NCBI RefSeq assembly: GCF_003025615.1
Contig: NZ_PYMJ01000018.1
Span: forward strand, 1 to 64,000
Source of the DNA: Photobacterium frigidiphilum
GTDB taxonomy: Bacteria; Pseudomonadota; Gammaproteobacteria; Enterobacterales; Vibrionaceae
Length of the DNA stretch: 64,000 nucleotides
Direction of reading: 5' to 3'
The notes under the pieces were generated by a model. The model saw only the letters and a program-made list of their open reading frames with translations, did not search any database and was not told the origin of the DNA. Below are positions 27,049-36,568 of the stretch, one piece after another. Every line of letters starts with the position of its first letter. The stretch's first letter is position 1. Both the position numbers and the translations under genes were made by a program.

Positions 27049-28188
27049 ATGTCGACCACTAAACCACCACTACTTTGGCTGAATGTCTTTATTTTCTCAT
27101 TCTCACTGGCTGTAGCTGCCATCGGTACGCCACTTTACGCATATTTTATCGGCTTCGATTGGACGCAAGTTGCAATGCTTGCTGTAGCATTTAGCTATTG
27201 TGGTTTGTCAATCACTGCGGGCTACCATCGTTTATGGTCGCATAAAGCGTATGAAGCAAATGCTGTAATGCGTTTTATCTTTGCAATTGGTGGTGCCTTT
27301 GCGCTGCAAAATAGCATCTTGCATTGGTCGTCTGATCACCGGGTTCATCACCGCCACGTTGATAATAATGATAAAGATCCGTATTCAGCGAAAATGGGCT
27401 TTTTCTATAGCCACATTGGTTGGATGTTACGTGAGTATCAAGCTAGTCGTTATACTGATTATTCAAACTGCCGTGACTTACAAAAAGATAAAATTGTAAT
27501 GTGGCAAGATAAGTATTACGGCATATTAGCTATCGTGACGAATTTCGGTTTCCCATTAATTTTTGGTGTTGTGCATGGCGATATATGGGGGGCATTATTG
27601 CTCGTCGGCGTCGTTCGTTTAGTTCTGAGTCATCATACAACGTTCTTTATTAACTCACTGGCTCATGTATGGGGCTCTCAGCCGTATACTGATAAGAACA
27701 CAGCACGTGATAACGGTATTCTAGCGTTTCTAACATTTGGTGAGGGTTACCATAATTACCATCACATATTTGAAAATGATTATCGTAACGGTATTCGCTG
27801 GTGGCAGTTTGATCCGACTAAGTGGTTGATTAAGTCGTGCTCTTATTTTGGTTTCACTCGCAAGTTACGTGTTTCTCCTGAAGATCGTATAGAGAAAGCA
27901 CGAGCGAAAATGCAACTTGTTCGTTTACAGGCTAAGTTAACAGCGACGTCTAATGCCAATAATTGTGATGTTCAAGCCCGTATTCGATTACTGGAAGAAG
28001 AATACGAATTGTTGATGAGCAAAATTTCAGATTACTATGCAGCTAAAAAACGTATGGTTGAATTAAAGAAGAAGCATTTAACCAAGCATTATGAAAATTT
28101 TGAATTTATGCAGCAATACAACGATATGAAACTACATTTACAAGAGCAACGAAAATCTTGGAAAATGTTAACAGCACAATATGCATAA
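27049..28188 (+). CDS. Membrane acyl-CoA/acyl-lipid delta-9 desaturase
   Basis: Introduces a double bond into fatty acyl chains, using two iron atoms. The three histidine boxes are present: HRLWSH (residues 61-66), HRVHH (97-101) and HNYHH (about 235-239). Four membrane helices fit the stearoyl-CoA desaturase topology. 379 residues; the last 90 form a charged, coiled-coil-like tail, longer than in many relatives. RBS AAAAGGAT. It probably adjusts membrane fluidity in cold or deep water. Ends at a clear terminator. Confidence 0.93.
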   Translation: MSTTKPPLLWLNVFIFSFSLAVAAIGTPLYAYFIGFDWTQVAMLAVAFSYCGLSITAGYHRLWSHKAYEANAVMRFIFAIGGAFALQNSILHWSSDHRVHHRHVDNNDKDPYSAKMGFFYSHIGWMLREYQASRYTDYSNCRDLQKDKIVMWQDKYYGILAIVTNFGFPLIFGVVHGDIWGALLLVGVVRLVLSHHTTFFINSLAHVWGSQPYTDKNTARDNGILAFLTFGEGYHNYHHIFENDYRNGIRWWQFDPTKWLIKSCSYFGFTRKLRVSPEDRIEKARAKMQLVRLQAKLTATSNANNCDVQARIRLLEEEYELLMSKISDYYAAKKRMVELKKKHLTKHYENFEFMQQYNDMKLHLQEQRKSWKMLTAQYA

Positions 28189-28220
28189 CTAAATTGTTTT
28201 AGTATTGTTAAACGAGTAAG

Positions 28221-28246
28221 GCGGAGCTGTGATGCTCCGCTTTTTT
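28221..28246 (+). terminator. Terminator of the desaturase gene
   Basis: GCGGAGC (28221-28227), loop TGTGAT, GCTCCGC (28234-28240), then TTTTTT. Confidence 0.92.
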
Positions 28247-28460
28247 GATCGCCATACGGGGGCATTTAACTCGTATGTTGAATAGATTGTGTTTTACAGC
28301 CGATTCGTTATTTTTTCTCATAGAGGTTTAACGCCATCTTGACCATCTTGTTAACTCGATAGAATATGATCGGTATTAAATGTAGGAATTGTTTCGGTAT
28401 AACGGCAGATAAAACAAAAATTTGCCATAATTATGACTAGTTTACGAAAGGAGGTATGCT

Positions 28461-29366
28461 GTGTTTCGTTCAATACTTTTAGTTCTTACGTGTTTAGCTT
28501 CAACAGCTGCGAATGCAATTGAATATCAGCTTCCTAATGATGATAGCAACATTGTCGGCACAGCAGAGTATTACGAAGTCGCTAAGGGTGATAGCCTTGC
28601 TGATATAGCGAATAAATATAATGTAGGTTTTTTAGCATTATTGGCGGCAAATAAAGGCGTAGACCCTTTTTTACCTACACCTGGTCAATTACTGACTGTA
28701 CCGACAAAGGTGATTCTACCTAATGTAAAACGCAAAGGGATTATTATTAATCTCGCTGAGCTTAGGTTGTATTATTTCCCTGAAGATGACAAATCGATTG
28801 TGTATATCTTCCCGATTGGCATTGGTCGTGTGGGACGCGCAACCCCGAACATGATAACGAAGGTTAGTCAGAAGATAGAAAACCCTACATGGACGCCAAC
28901 AGCAAACATTCGTAAAGAATACCGTGAAAAAAAAGACATTGAATTGCCAGCGGTTGTACCTGCAGGCCCTGAAAACCCGCTAGGTGAATATGCAATGCGT
29001 CTTGCTTATAGCCGAGGTGAGTATTTAATTCACGGTACTAATAAGGATTTTGGTATTGGGATGCGAGTAAGTTCTGGCTGTATACGGATGAACCCATGGG
29101 ATATTGAGTGGTTATTCCCACAAGTACCAAGAGGTACATCGGTGCAAGTTATTAATCAGCCATTAAAGCAATCAGTTGAACCTGATGGAGCGTTGTATGT
29201 TGAAGTACATCAGCCGTTATCTAAATCTGATGAGCAAGTAGGTCAATCAAAACCCGTTAAAGCGAATAAATCACTGAAAGAAAAAGTAGAAGGTAATGAT
29301 ATTGCTATATCACGTTTAAATGCAGCTCTTAATCTTCAACAGGGTCTACCTGTCGAAGTACAGTAG
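28461..29366 (+). CDS. L,D-transpeptidase with LysM domain (ErfK/YbiS/YcfS type)
   Basis: Periplasmic enzyme that joins Lpp to peptidoglycan or makes 3-3 cross-links. Signal peptide ends ANA-I (about 19); LysM follows (YYEVAKGDSLADIANKYNV, 38-56). The YkuD catalytic block has His191 in IHGTNKDFG and Cys207 in SSGCIRM. GTG 28461 is the start, supported by a perfect AAAGGAGG site. 301 residues, normal. The Lpp gene lies 355 bp away and converges on it, which supports a role in Lpp anchoring. Confidence 0.93.
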   Translation: MFRSILLVLTCLASTAANAIEYQLPNDDSNIVGTAEYYEVAKGDSLADIANKYNVGFLALLAANKGVDPFLPTPGQLLTVPTKVILPNVKRKGIIINLAELRLYYFPEDDKSIVYIFPIGIGRVGRATPNMITKVSQKIENPTWTPTANIRKEYREKKDIELPAVVPAGPENPLGEYAMRLAYSRGEYLIHGTNKDFGIGMRVSSGCIRMNPWDIEWLFPQVPRGTSVQVINQPLKQSVEPDGALYVEVHQPLSKSDEQVGQSKPVKANKSLKEKVEGNDIAISRLNAALNLQQGLPVEVQ

Positions 29367-29419
29367 TCGCCTCTAATTATTGTTACTATCTCATAAGTTA
29401 TTACCTAGACTACCAACAG

Positions 29420-29455
29420 CCAGCTTAGAATACTTTTTAAGCTGGTTTTATTTTC
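29420..29455 (+). terminator. Terminator of the L,D-transpeptidase gene
   Basis: CCAGCTTA (29420-29427) pairs with TAAGCTGG (29438-29445), followed by TTTTATTTTCTT. The remaining sequence to 29670 shows no gene. Confidence 0.8.
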
Positions 29456-29673
29456 TTGTATCAAACCTTAACTTCAAACCTCTGCCTTGTTATTTTCAAT
29501 TCTTCCTGTGTAAGCTCTTACCATTTACTTATCTACGGTATTAGCTATAAATAAGCTTTAATCGCTGCTCAGGAGGCTTTATACCGTGGTGTCAGGGTAT
29601 ATGCTAATAGGATAAGTGAAAAGAAGCAGGTGGGGGATTCGGTGACCGTTGGTTTTTTTATAAATAAAAAGAA

Positions 29674-29700
29674 GAAGTGATGATATAAGATCATCACTTC
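29674..29700 (-). terminator. Terminator of lpp
   Basis: Perfect 11-bp arms GAAGTGATGAT and ATCATCACTTC around a 5-base loop; on the minus strand it is followed by TTCTTTTTAT. Confidence 0.88.
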
Positions 29701-29721
29701 GACTTATTTTAATAAAGCATG

Positions 29722-29985
29722 TTACTTAGTGTACGAACCAGCGATATTATCAATACGTTGGTTTGCACGCATAGCTTCTTGGTAAGCTGCATCTGACGCT
29801 GCTCGAGAGTCATTTACTGCGCCTGCCATTTGATCTTGTTGACTCTGAAGAGCACTAACTTGATCAGAAAGCATATCTACTTTGTTAGTCAGTTGTTGCA
29901 TTTGGTCTACTTCATCTGAACTTGAACAACCCATAAGAGCTGCACTCAGAATTACACCAGATAGGATAGTTAGTGAACGATTCAT
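29722..29985 (-). CDS. lpp: Lpp, major outer-membrane lipoprotein (Braun lipoprotein)
   Basis: 87 residues. Lipobox LMGC (Cys20), then a heptad-patterned helix VDQMQQLTNKVDMLSDQVSA that forms the trimeric coil, and a C-terminal Lys (SYTK) whose side chain is linked to diaminopimelate in peptidoglycan. E. coli Lpp has 78 residues. RBS AAGGAAT. High expression is expected, consistent with the perfect terminator. Confidence 0.95.
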   Translation of the reverse strand: MNRSLTILSGVILSAALMGCSSSDEVDQMQQLTNKVDMLSDQVSALQSQQDQMAGAVNDSRAASDAAYQEAMRANQRIDNIAGSYTK

Positions 29986-30395
29986 TTTTATTCCTTCTAC
30001 ATTCTACATAAGTTTGCCACTACAAACCGAGTATTGAAAAAGTTTTAGTCGGCAAGATCATTATGGCATAACATCTTAAAATTGCTCATTAAAAGCACGT
30101 TATTAATAAAAAAAACTCTATCAAACGTGAGAATACCTTACAGAATGATAGTGATATCAACTTTTTATTTACATCGATAAACGGCTGAATCGCTTGTCGC
30201 TTCTGGGCTTCAAGCAAATTGAGCTTGTTATAATTCTGTATGTTTTTGTTTTTTTATGGACAATCTATCTTAAAGAAAAATGATTATTCCACTCGATTGT
30301 TAGAAAACTGTCAGACAAATTTGATTTATGCGCATTATTTTTAATTATATTAATGACATGAAAGCAAAATGACATTTTAAGGACCTATATTGGCG
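29986..30395. other. Intergenic region upstream of lpp
   Basis: 410 bp, AT-rich. It must hold the lpp promoter and untranslated leader, and the end of the sco transcript. I see no ORF, RNA gene or convincing repeat. Confidence 0.4.
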
Positions 30396-30992
30396 TTATG
30401 CTTGTTTCGATTCACCCGCTAAACGGTTAATTGCTTCGGCTAAGATATCAGGATTAAGTGTATGCGGTATTTTTTCAAGCAAAGTGCCATCGGGCTTCAA
30501 AAAGTAAAAATACGAGCTGTGATCGACAGCGTATTCTAATGCTGAATCTTTTAATTCTGTCCGCATATATAAAACACCGTACTTTTCAGCAAGTGCTTTT
30601 GTTTGAGTATCTGTGCCAGTCATCCCAATAATGTTTTTATGGAAGTATTGTGCGTACTCTGCACTTTTTACGGGTGTATCACGCTCTGGGTCTAGCGTAA
30701 TAAAAATTGGCCACAGGTTAGATAGATGTTGCGGAGAGACCTTTTGTAAGGCTGCAGACAGCACCGCAAGCGAGGTGGGACACACATCAGGGCAATGTGT
30801 GTAGCCAAAATAGACAACGCGTATACGGCTATCTTCTGTATCGTATAAATCAATGGCTTTATCGCCACTTTCTAAAATATTAATTGGAGATGTTTGCTCG
30901 GCAGTGATAGTTGGATCATTGCTATCTGTTACGTAACGCGTAATAAGCCCTGCACCCAGTGCTAACGCTAAAATTATCCATTGATATTTCAT
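30396..30992 (-). CDS. SCO1/SenC-type copper chaperone
   Basis: 198 residues, thioredoxin fold, anchored by an N-terminal helix and facing the periplasm. Copper ligands: CPDVCP (about residues 68-73) and a distal His in DHSSYFYF (about 157). It delivers copper to, or maintains thiols of, the CuA site of cytochrome oxidase. The upstream ORF ends 4 bases inside it (ATGA), so both are made together. No oxidase genes are in the window. Confidence 0.92.
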   Translation of the reverse strand: MKYQWIILALALGAGLITRYVTDSNDPTITAEQTSPINILESGDKAIDLYDTEDSRIRVVYFGYTHCPDVCPTSLAVLSAALQKVSPQHLSNLWPIFITLDPERDTPVKSAEYAQYFHKNIIGMTGTDTQTKALAEKYGVLYMRTELKDSALEYAVDHSSYFYFLKPDGTLLEKIPHTLNPDILAEAINRLAGESKQA

Positions 30993-31483
30993 TGTGTCAT
31001 CCTTAAAGAAATATTGAGAGGCTGAATACTGTCATTTGAGTTAGTAGAGGGAAGGGCTTTAATGCTTCCTTGCCATGTCATTGCGTTTGTCGTGCAGAAA
31101 GGTAGCATGAGCTCGCCACTGTATTGCCCCGATGCTTGTTTAGTTAAGAGTAATTTATATACCCCCATCATCATTTCATTACCTTCTAGCGATACGATTA
31201 ATTGTGTTGTGTCTTGAGGTAGAGCTGGCCAGTCGACGGTCATTGTTGTTGCTTCTAAAGGGTGAACAATATCGGTACTTAGTTGGATTATGGCAGCTTG
31301 TTGTTCACATGCTTGTTGGCTGAGTTGGCATGTTTCTTCTAAAGGAATACGTGAAGGCAACACTGACTGAATACTGGTTGCCTTATATGCATCGAGTAAT
31401 TGTAAAGAACCAAACCCAATGCCAAAGGCGACAAGTGTTTTTAGCGTTAACGATAATATTGCTTTGGACTGAGGTTGTAACAT
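30989..31483 (-). CDS. Membrane-anchored hypothetical protein, partner of Sco
   Basis: 164 residues, one N-terminal helix (TLKTLVAFGIGFGSLQLL) then a periplasmic domain with Cys pairs (ETCQLSQQAC and PFCTT). Translationally coupled to the sco gene by a 4-bp overlap. The similar Vibrio neighbour of Sco has no firm function; a role in copper or cytochrome oxidase assembly is inferred from the context only. Confidence 0.72.
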   Translation of the reverse strand: MLQPQSKAILSLTLKTLVAFGIGFGSLQLLDAYKATSIQSVLPSRIPLEETCQLSQQACEQQAAIIQLSTDIVHPLEATTMTVDWPALPQDTTQLIVSLEGNEMMMGVYKLLLTKQASGQYSGELMLPFCTTNAMTWQGSIKALPSTNSNDSIQPLNISLRMTQ

Positions 31484-31592
31484 GTTCTGACTGTTAATTG
31501 TAATGTGTTTGTGAATAGTATCACTTACATTGTGTAATCAAAGTGTTGTTGGAAGAAAATGTGGTAGTTATCGAGAAATGGCAATAGAGGAA

Positions 31593-31623
31593 TCTAGCCC
31601 TACAAAGAATAAGCAGGGCTAGA
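31593..31623 (-). terminator. Possible terminator of the DUF368 gene
   Basis: Perfect 9-bp arms TCTAGCCCT and AGGGCTAGA around a 13-base loop; the minus-strand T tract is weak (TTCCTC). Confidence 0.45.
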
Positions 31624-31664
31624 TAGAGCCGATATTTAGATGGTTGGTGCCAGTTTATTGCAGA

Positions 31665-32582
31665 TTACTCAGCTTTATCTGCAAACTTTTCTAATCCCCA
31701 TACAACGCCAAAACCGACTATCGTGGCAATAATTGCATACCCGATTAAAGAGGGGTGGCCTGTCACTTGTTCAAAATTGAATGGTGATAAGTTTTGCTCT
31801 AGTAATGGAACTTGTTCACCACTAGAGTTTGTACGCCATGTTAGTACTTCTTTCCATGGCCAAATTTTACTGAGTGTACCAATCATTAACCCCGTTAAGA
31901 ACGTTAATGCGATATCTCGGTAATGGCGTAATACCCATGATAAAAGGTGCGAGAATGTAAGTAGGCCGATTAAACAACCTAGCGCGAATAATGCCAGCGT
32001 AACAATATCGAATGATTTTGCTGCGGCTAATACAGGGCCATACATTCCTAATAACAGCAAAATAAAGCTGCCAGAAATACCCGGTAAAATCATGGCGCAG
32101 ATTGCAATAGCACCAGCAATAACAACATTAAGTAACGTAGGTTCCATTGCTAAGGGGTGAAGTACAGTAATACCGTAAGCAAAGAAAGCGCCAGCCGCCA
32201 CGGCAATAAAGCGGGTTATTTCCCATTGTTTGACTTGTTTGAACATATGGATGACAGACACAATGATCAAACCAAAGAAAAATGACCAAAGCGGAATAGG
32301 GTGCGTATGAAGCATCCAAGTGATCAGACGTGCAAAAGTGAAAATACTGGTCAAAATGCCAGAGAATAACAAGACTAAAAAAGTGCCATTGATATGCTCG
32401 AATGCGCCCTTAATGCCTTGTTGTTTAATAACACGAATTAGGCTGGGGTTGATACGTCGAATACTTTCTAGCAATGTATCGTAAATGCCTGTGATAAAGG
32501 CAATTGTACCACCCGATACACCAGGTACTACATCGGCGGCACCCATCGCCATGCCTTTTAAAAAGGTGAAAATTTTACTCAT
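31665..32582 (-). CDS. DUF368 membrane protein (PopT-type polyprenyl phosphate translocase)
   Basis: 305 residues from ATG 32582 with about eight hydrophobic segments. The signature GMAMGAADVVPGVSGGTIAF (about residues 9-28) and the mirrored GAIAICAMILPGISGSFILL identify DUF368. Members in Vibrio cholerae were shown to recycle undecaprenyl phosphate to the inner leaflet. The start is taken at MSKIFTFLKG; the frame open to 32633 lacks a ribosome site. It lies close to glycosyl-lipid genes that use the same carrier. Confidence 0.9.
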   Translation of the reverse strand: MSKIFTFLKGMAMGAADVVPGVSGGTIAFITGIYDTLLESIRRINPSLIRVIKQQGIKGAFEHINGTFLVLLFSGILTSIFTFARLITWMLHTHPIPLWSFFFGLIIVSVIHMFKQVKQWEITRFIAVAAGAFFAYGITVLHPLAMEPTLLNVVIAGAIAICAMILPGISGSFILLLLGMYGPVLAAAKSFDIVTLALFALGCLIGLLTFSHLLSWVLRHYRDIALTFLTGLMIGTLSKIWPWKEVLTWRTNSSGEQVPLLEQNLSPFNFEQVTGHPSLIGYAIIATIVGFGVVWGLEKFADKAE

Positions 32583-32878
32583 TGTAATCCGTACTAAAGT
32601 GAATGAATTTATGAAATTGCAGGCATTATACAATGCTAGGGTGAAAAAAAAGTGTTTTTTAATTATTAGGACTATTTATCTTAGAGCCACTCGTTATTGG
32701 ACTATTCTCTGATGCTGTTTTTGCTAAATATTTTCCTGATTGTACAGCCATTCTTATTCCTCGCTATTCACCTTTTTTTTACTGCGGACCAGGTAGCCTT
32801 TACCATTCATCATGTTATTCAGATGATGATTAGATAACAGGTGATAAGATCCTAATGATAATGAAGGGCTGTAGTAAA

Positions 32879-33334
32879 ATGAAAATACTTCGATTTGCAG
32901 GTGTGGGTAGTATTGGTTTTGTTGTTGATGCCGCAACGTTGTTTCTTCTGTCTTTTTATATTGCCTTTATTCCTGCTCGTGCCATTGCGTTTTGGGTAGC
33001 AGCAACGTCTAACTGGTGGCTAAATCGGCATATTACCTTTGATGCGAGCAATACCCCAAACCCTATGCAGCAGTGGGGGCGTTTTATAGCTGTTTCTTGT
33101 ATTGGTTTTATTCCAAACTGGGGCTGTTATTGGTTATTAATGCAATCGGTAGATATTAATCAATTATTAATTGAATCTTTAATTAAATACCCTGATCTGA
33201 AAAGCCTATTGGTAAACCACCTCGATGTTGAGGTGGTTTGGTCGGTTGTAGCAATGGTGCCAGGGGTGTTACTAGGGTTGATAACTAACTATCTATTGGC
33301 TGACCGTTGGGTGTTTCGTTCGGCTGTAGCGTGA
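32879..33334 (+). CDS. GtrA-family membrane protein
   Basis: About 151 residues, four membrane segments, with the GtrA pattern ILRFAGVGSIGFVVDAATLF, SNWWLNRHITF and NYLLADRWVFR. GtrA proteins are thought to flip polyprenyl-linked sugars for surface glycans. Start ATG 32879 is preferred by alignment of the first strand; an upstream ATG 32855 is possible. Its last 50 bp overlap the converging sensor kinase gene. GtrB-like and ArnT-like genes lie 2 kb on. Confidence 0.86.
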   Translation: MKILRFAGVGSIGFVVDAATLFLLSFYIAFIPARAIAFWVAATSNWWLNRHITFDASNTPNPMQQWGRFIAVSCIGFIPNWGCYWLLMQSVDINQLLIESLIKYPDLKSLLVNHLDVEVVWSVVAMVPGVLLGLITNYLLADRWVFRSAVA

Positions 33335-34577
33335 TAGTTGCTGTACATCCCCCTGTTGCGTTATTAGCCAAATCTAGTTGCCAACCATATTTACGACAGA
33401 TATCGTTGGCAATAACTAGCCCTAAGCCATACCCCTCAATGCCTCGTGGCTTAGTATCAAGCCCTATGCCTGTGTCTACAACTTCAATGGTATCAGGAGA
33501 AACCGTGATCGTTACCGTGCCTTCTTCGGTACACGCAAACGCATTTTTTACTAAATTACCTATCAATATTTTTATTGTAGTTTCAGGCACCTTGATCTTG
33601 GTTTCTTCTTTTAGTATCACCTCACAATTGATTGTTTTGTGATTGATCAAATGTGAATGAGACTGAATGATATTTTCAACTTCCTCTTTGTCTAGTGAGC
33701 GCAGCACTAAGTTAGAGAGATCTTCATCACGGGTAAGCGACAATAATGTTGTCACAAAATCGTTCATTTCATTACTGGCAGACAGCAGGCGTTGGCGTTG
33801 TTTTTCAATAAAGACAGGTTCATTAGATTGACCCAGTAAAGATATCGTTCCCTTAATAACCATTAATGGTGTACGTAATTCATGGCTGGCGTAGCGATTG
33901 AATGAACGTTCCCGCTCGATAGAAGTATGAAGCCGTGCTTGATATTGATTAAAGCTATTAACTAACTGCAAAAGCTCTTTTGTTTCGACACCTTTAGGCA
34001 CAGGAATCGGGGTCAAATCATGGGGCGAACGCGCTTCTAGTTCTTTGGCGAGTGTTGATAATGGGCTAGTAAGGCGTTGTGATATGCGTAGTACAACAGC
34101 AAAGCTAACCAGTAGCAGAGAAATAGAAATAATAAGCTGTTTTGCTTGGCTCCAAAATATTTGCTCTTCACTGAATTCATAGATTTCATCGAAGTATAAA
34201 ATATAGACCGTCTGCACTTGGTCGCGAATGATTAGCTGCGACTTCATGATAAAGTATTCAGTGTCTTGTGTTTCTTCCTGTTTCAGCTCTACAGCGGTAT
34301 TGAATTGAAAATTGTCAGGAATTGTTATATTGGCAGGCAATGCTTCTTTACCAACATACGCAAAGCTAAAAGGGGGAATTGCAACACTGGTGTTATGGCT
34401 ATCGCTTAAAAGCTCTTGAGCAACTTCTTTTGAGTAATTGAGTCGGTTCTGGGCATTTAAATACTCAAGGTCTTCAAGTGTTGATTCCATCAGAGAAAAA
34501 TGGGTCGCGATAATGGCAAATGCCACAATCGCAAAATAGGTGAAAGTGATCTGTTTTGCGGATTTAACTTTAGACAC
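33285..34577 (-). CDS. Sensor histidine kinase
   Basis: 430 residues. Helices at about 11-29 and 147-165 bound a 115-residue periplasmic sensor. HAMP, HisKA with YASHELRTPLMVIKG (His about 230) and HATPase with N box NLVKNAFACTEEG, VDTGIGL and GYGLGLVIAN follow. Pairs with the OmpR-type regulator 5 bp upstream in transcription order. The pair resembles the CarRS/VprAB and PhoPQ-like sensors that control lipid A and surface charge, an inference supported by the divergent glycosyl-lipid genes. Confidence 0.9.
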   Translation of the reverse strand: MSKVKSAKQITFTYFAIVAFAIIATHFSLMESTLEDLEYLNAQNRLNYSKEVAQELLSDSHNTSVAIPPFSFAYVGKEALPANITIPDNFQFNTAVELKQEETQDTEYFIMKSQLIIRDQVQTVYILYFDEIYEFSEEQIFWSQAKQLIISISLLLVSFAVVLRISQRLTSPLSTLAKELEARSPHDLTPIPVPKGVETKELLQLVNSFNQYQARLHTSIERERSFNRYASHELRTPLMVIKGTISLLGQSNEPVFIEKQRQRLLSASNEMNDFVTTLLSLTRDEDLSNLVLRSLDKEEVENIIQSHSHLINHKTINCEVILKEETKIKVPETTIKILIGNLVKNAFACTEEGTVTITVSPDTIEVVDTGIGLDTKPRGIEGYGLGLVIANDICRKYGWQLDLANNATGGCTATITLQPNETPNGQPIDS

Positions 34578-34582
34578 GTTGC

Positions 34583-35257
34583 TTACCCTTTATCAATGAG
34601 TTGATAGCCAACCTTTGGCACCGTATTGATATAAGCGTGTTTGAATGGTTTATCTATTTGACTGCGTAATTGGTAGATATGGCTTCTTAACACGTTCCCT
34701 TCGGGTTCATCATCTCCCCAAAGTGCAGAGATGAGCTCATCTTTTGCTACTACGTTCGGCGCTCTGACCATCATCAGTTTCAATATAGTAAATAAGGTGG
34801 GATTTAAAGAAAACTGGCAGTCATTACGAGAGACAATATGCGTATTTAAATCTAATGTTAGCTCGCCAAAATTTAATGTTTTGGTTGCTGTATTGCCAAT
34901 ACGTCGACGGGTTAATGATTTAATTCTCGCTTCCAATATTTCTAAATCAAACGGCTTCACAAGGTAATCATCAGCACCTTGTGCGAAACCTTCTAAGGTA
35001 TCTTCTCGCGTATCTCGTGCCGTCAGCATTAAAATCGGGGTATCAACGCCTTGTTCACGCAGTTTTTGGCAGACGGTAAATCCATCCATGCGAGGTAGCA
35101 TGACATCAAGAATAATAAGGTCGTAATAATTACTGCTGGCTAGCTCATAACCATGCAAACCATTATTGGCATAATCCAGTGTATAGCCTTTAATTTCGAA
35201 AAAATCGAATATGACACCTGCGATGTCTTTATGGTCTTCAATAAGGAGTAATTTCAT
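34583..35257 (-). CDS. OmpR-family response regulator
   Basis: 224 residues. Receiver with acidic pair ED (8-9), phospho-acceptor in LIILDVMLPRMDG (Asp about 51) and Lys in VKPF (about 101); then a winged helix with ELISALWGDDEPEGNVLRSH and the final YINTVPKVGYQL. First gene of the two-component operon, 157 bp from the divergent GT2 gene, whose promoter it probably controls. Confidence 0.93.
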   Translation of the reverse strand: MKLLLIEDHKDIAGVIFDFFEIKGYTLDYANNGLHGYELASSNYYDLIILDVMLPRMDGFTVCQKLREQGVDTPILMLTARDTREDTLEGFAQGADDYLVKPFDLEILEARIKSLTRRRIGNTATKTLNFGELTLDLNTHIVSRNDCQFSLNPTLFTILKLMMVRAPNVVAKDELISALWGDDEPEGNVLRSHIYQLRSQIDKPFKHAYINTVPKVGYQLIDKG

Positions 35258-35413
35258 CGTCTTACCAGTGTTTTAATAATAAAAATAGTAAATATCTATG
35301 GTGCATATAATGACACATATTAGAGTGAAAAAAATGTCAGAGACCTTTTTATGACACGACTTCTCGTACGATGAATTCAATCGCACAGGAAAGACGCATT
35401 TAAGAGGTATTGT

Positions 35414-36568
35414 ATGTCGACCATTACTTTATTATCTCAACACAGAGATAAGCAGAATAAAGGTAAAGAGAAGTCGCCCCTGCTATCCATTATTATTCCA
35501 ATGTACAACGAAGAATTAGTCATTGAAGAATGCCATAAGCGGGTATGTGCTGTGCTTGATGGTTTGAATGAGCATTGTGAAATTATTTATGTAGATGATG
35601 GCAGTAGTGATAGCAGCGTCAAGCTTGCGAGTAGTTTTTCTAGTGAATACCACCAGATAGTAACTATCTGTTTAAGCCGCAATTTCGGTAAAGAAGCGGC
35701 AATGAGTGCAGGCTTACAAGCCGCAAAAGGGCAGGCTGTTATTCTCATTGATGCTGATCTTCAAGATCCCCCTGAATTGATCCCCGCCATGGTGAACGAG
35801 TGGAAACAAGGTTTCGATGTTGTTGACATGCAGCGTCATAAACGTCACGGCGAAAGCTGGTTTAAACGCATAACAGCGGCTGCTTTTTATAAGTTAATTA
35901 ATAGTATGTCTGATATACCCATCCCTCAGAATGTGGGTGATTTTAGGCTCATTGATCGCCGTGTTGTCGATGAGATAAATAAACTGCCAGAGCGAACTCG
36001 TTTCATGAAGGGTTTGTTTGCATGGCCCGGATTTAGACGTACAACGCTGCAATTTGATCGAGATGCTCGTCAAGCGGGTGAAACGAAATGGAATTACACC
36101 AAATTAGTGCACCTTGCCTTTGAAGGTATTACGTCATTCAGTACTCGACCACTACGACTTGCCACTGCTGCAGGCTTATTTACATCGCTAGCAGCAATTA
36201 TTATGGCAGCGGTTGTTTTTACGAAAACGATTATTTGGGGTGATCCCGTTGCTGGCTATCCTTCGACGATCATGATTGTTCTGTTGTTAGGCGGAGTACA
36301 ACTACTTTCTATTGGTTTAATGGGCGAATACGTGGGGCGTTTGTTTATAGAAGCAAAGCAACGGCCATTATTTGTTGTGATGGATCAGACAATAAAAAAT
36401 GCGACAGCCAATGTGACTATGAATACTAATCACGCCGAGACTAATAATGAAATACAGACATTTAAAATGAAGCCTATTGACGAAAATGCGCACGCAATGA
36501 GTGTTCCTCGAGAGTATGTTTTTCCGAAAGGACAGCTAAGTACCACGAGTGAGGAAATAAAAGCATAA
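35414..36568 (+). CDS. GtrB/ArnC-like polyprenyl-phosphate glycosyltransferase
   Basis: 384 residues, GT2 family. It would transfer a sugar from a nucleotide sugar to undecaprenyl phosphate. GT-A motifs: LSIIIPMYNEE (about 24-34), YVDDGSSD, LIDADLQDPPE (about 117-127). Two C-terminal membrane helices (about 250-320) are typical. The last 50 residues are a polar extension. RBS AAGAGGT. The end overlaps the start of the ArnT-like gene by one base, so they are co-translated. Confidence 0.9.
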   Translation: MSTITLLSQHRDKQNKGKEKSPLLSIIIPMYNEELVIEECHKRVCAVLDGLNEHCEIIYVDDGSSDSSVKLASSFSSEYHQIVTICLSRNFGKEAAMSAGLQAAKGQAVILIDADLQDPPELIPAMVNEWKQGFDVVDMQRHKRHGESWFKRITAAAFYKLINSMSDIPIPQNVGDFRLIDRRVVDEINKLPERTRFMKGLFAWPGFRRTTLQFDRDARQAGETKWNYTKLVHLAFEGITSFSTRPLRLATAAGLFTSLAAIIMAAVVFTKTIIWGDPVAGYPSTIMIVLLLGGVQLLSIGLMGEYVGRLFIEAKQRPLFVVMDQTIKNATANVTMNTNHAETNNEIQTFKMKPIDENAHAMSVPREYVFPKGQLSTTSEEIKA

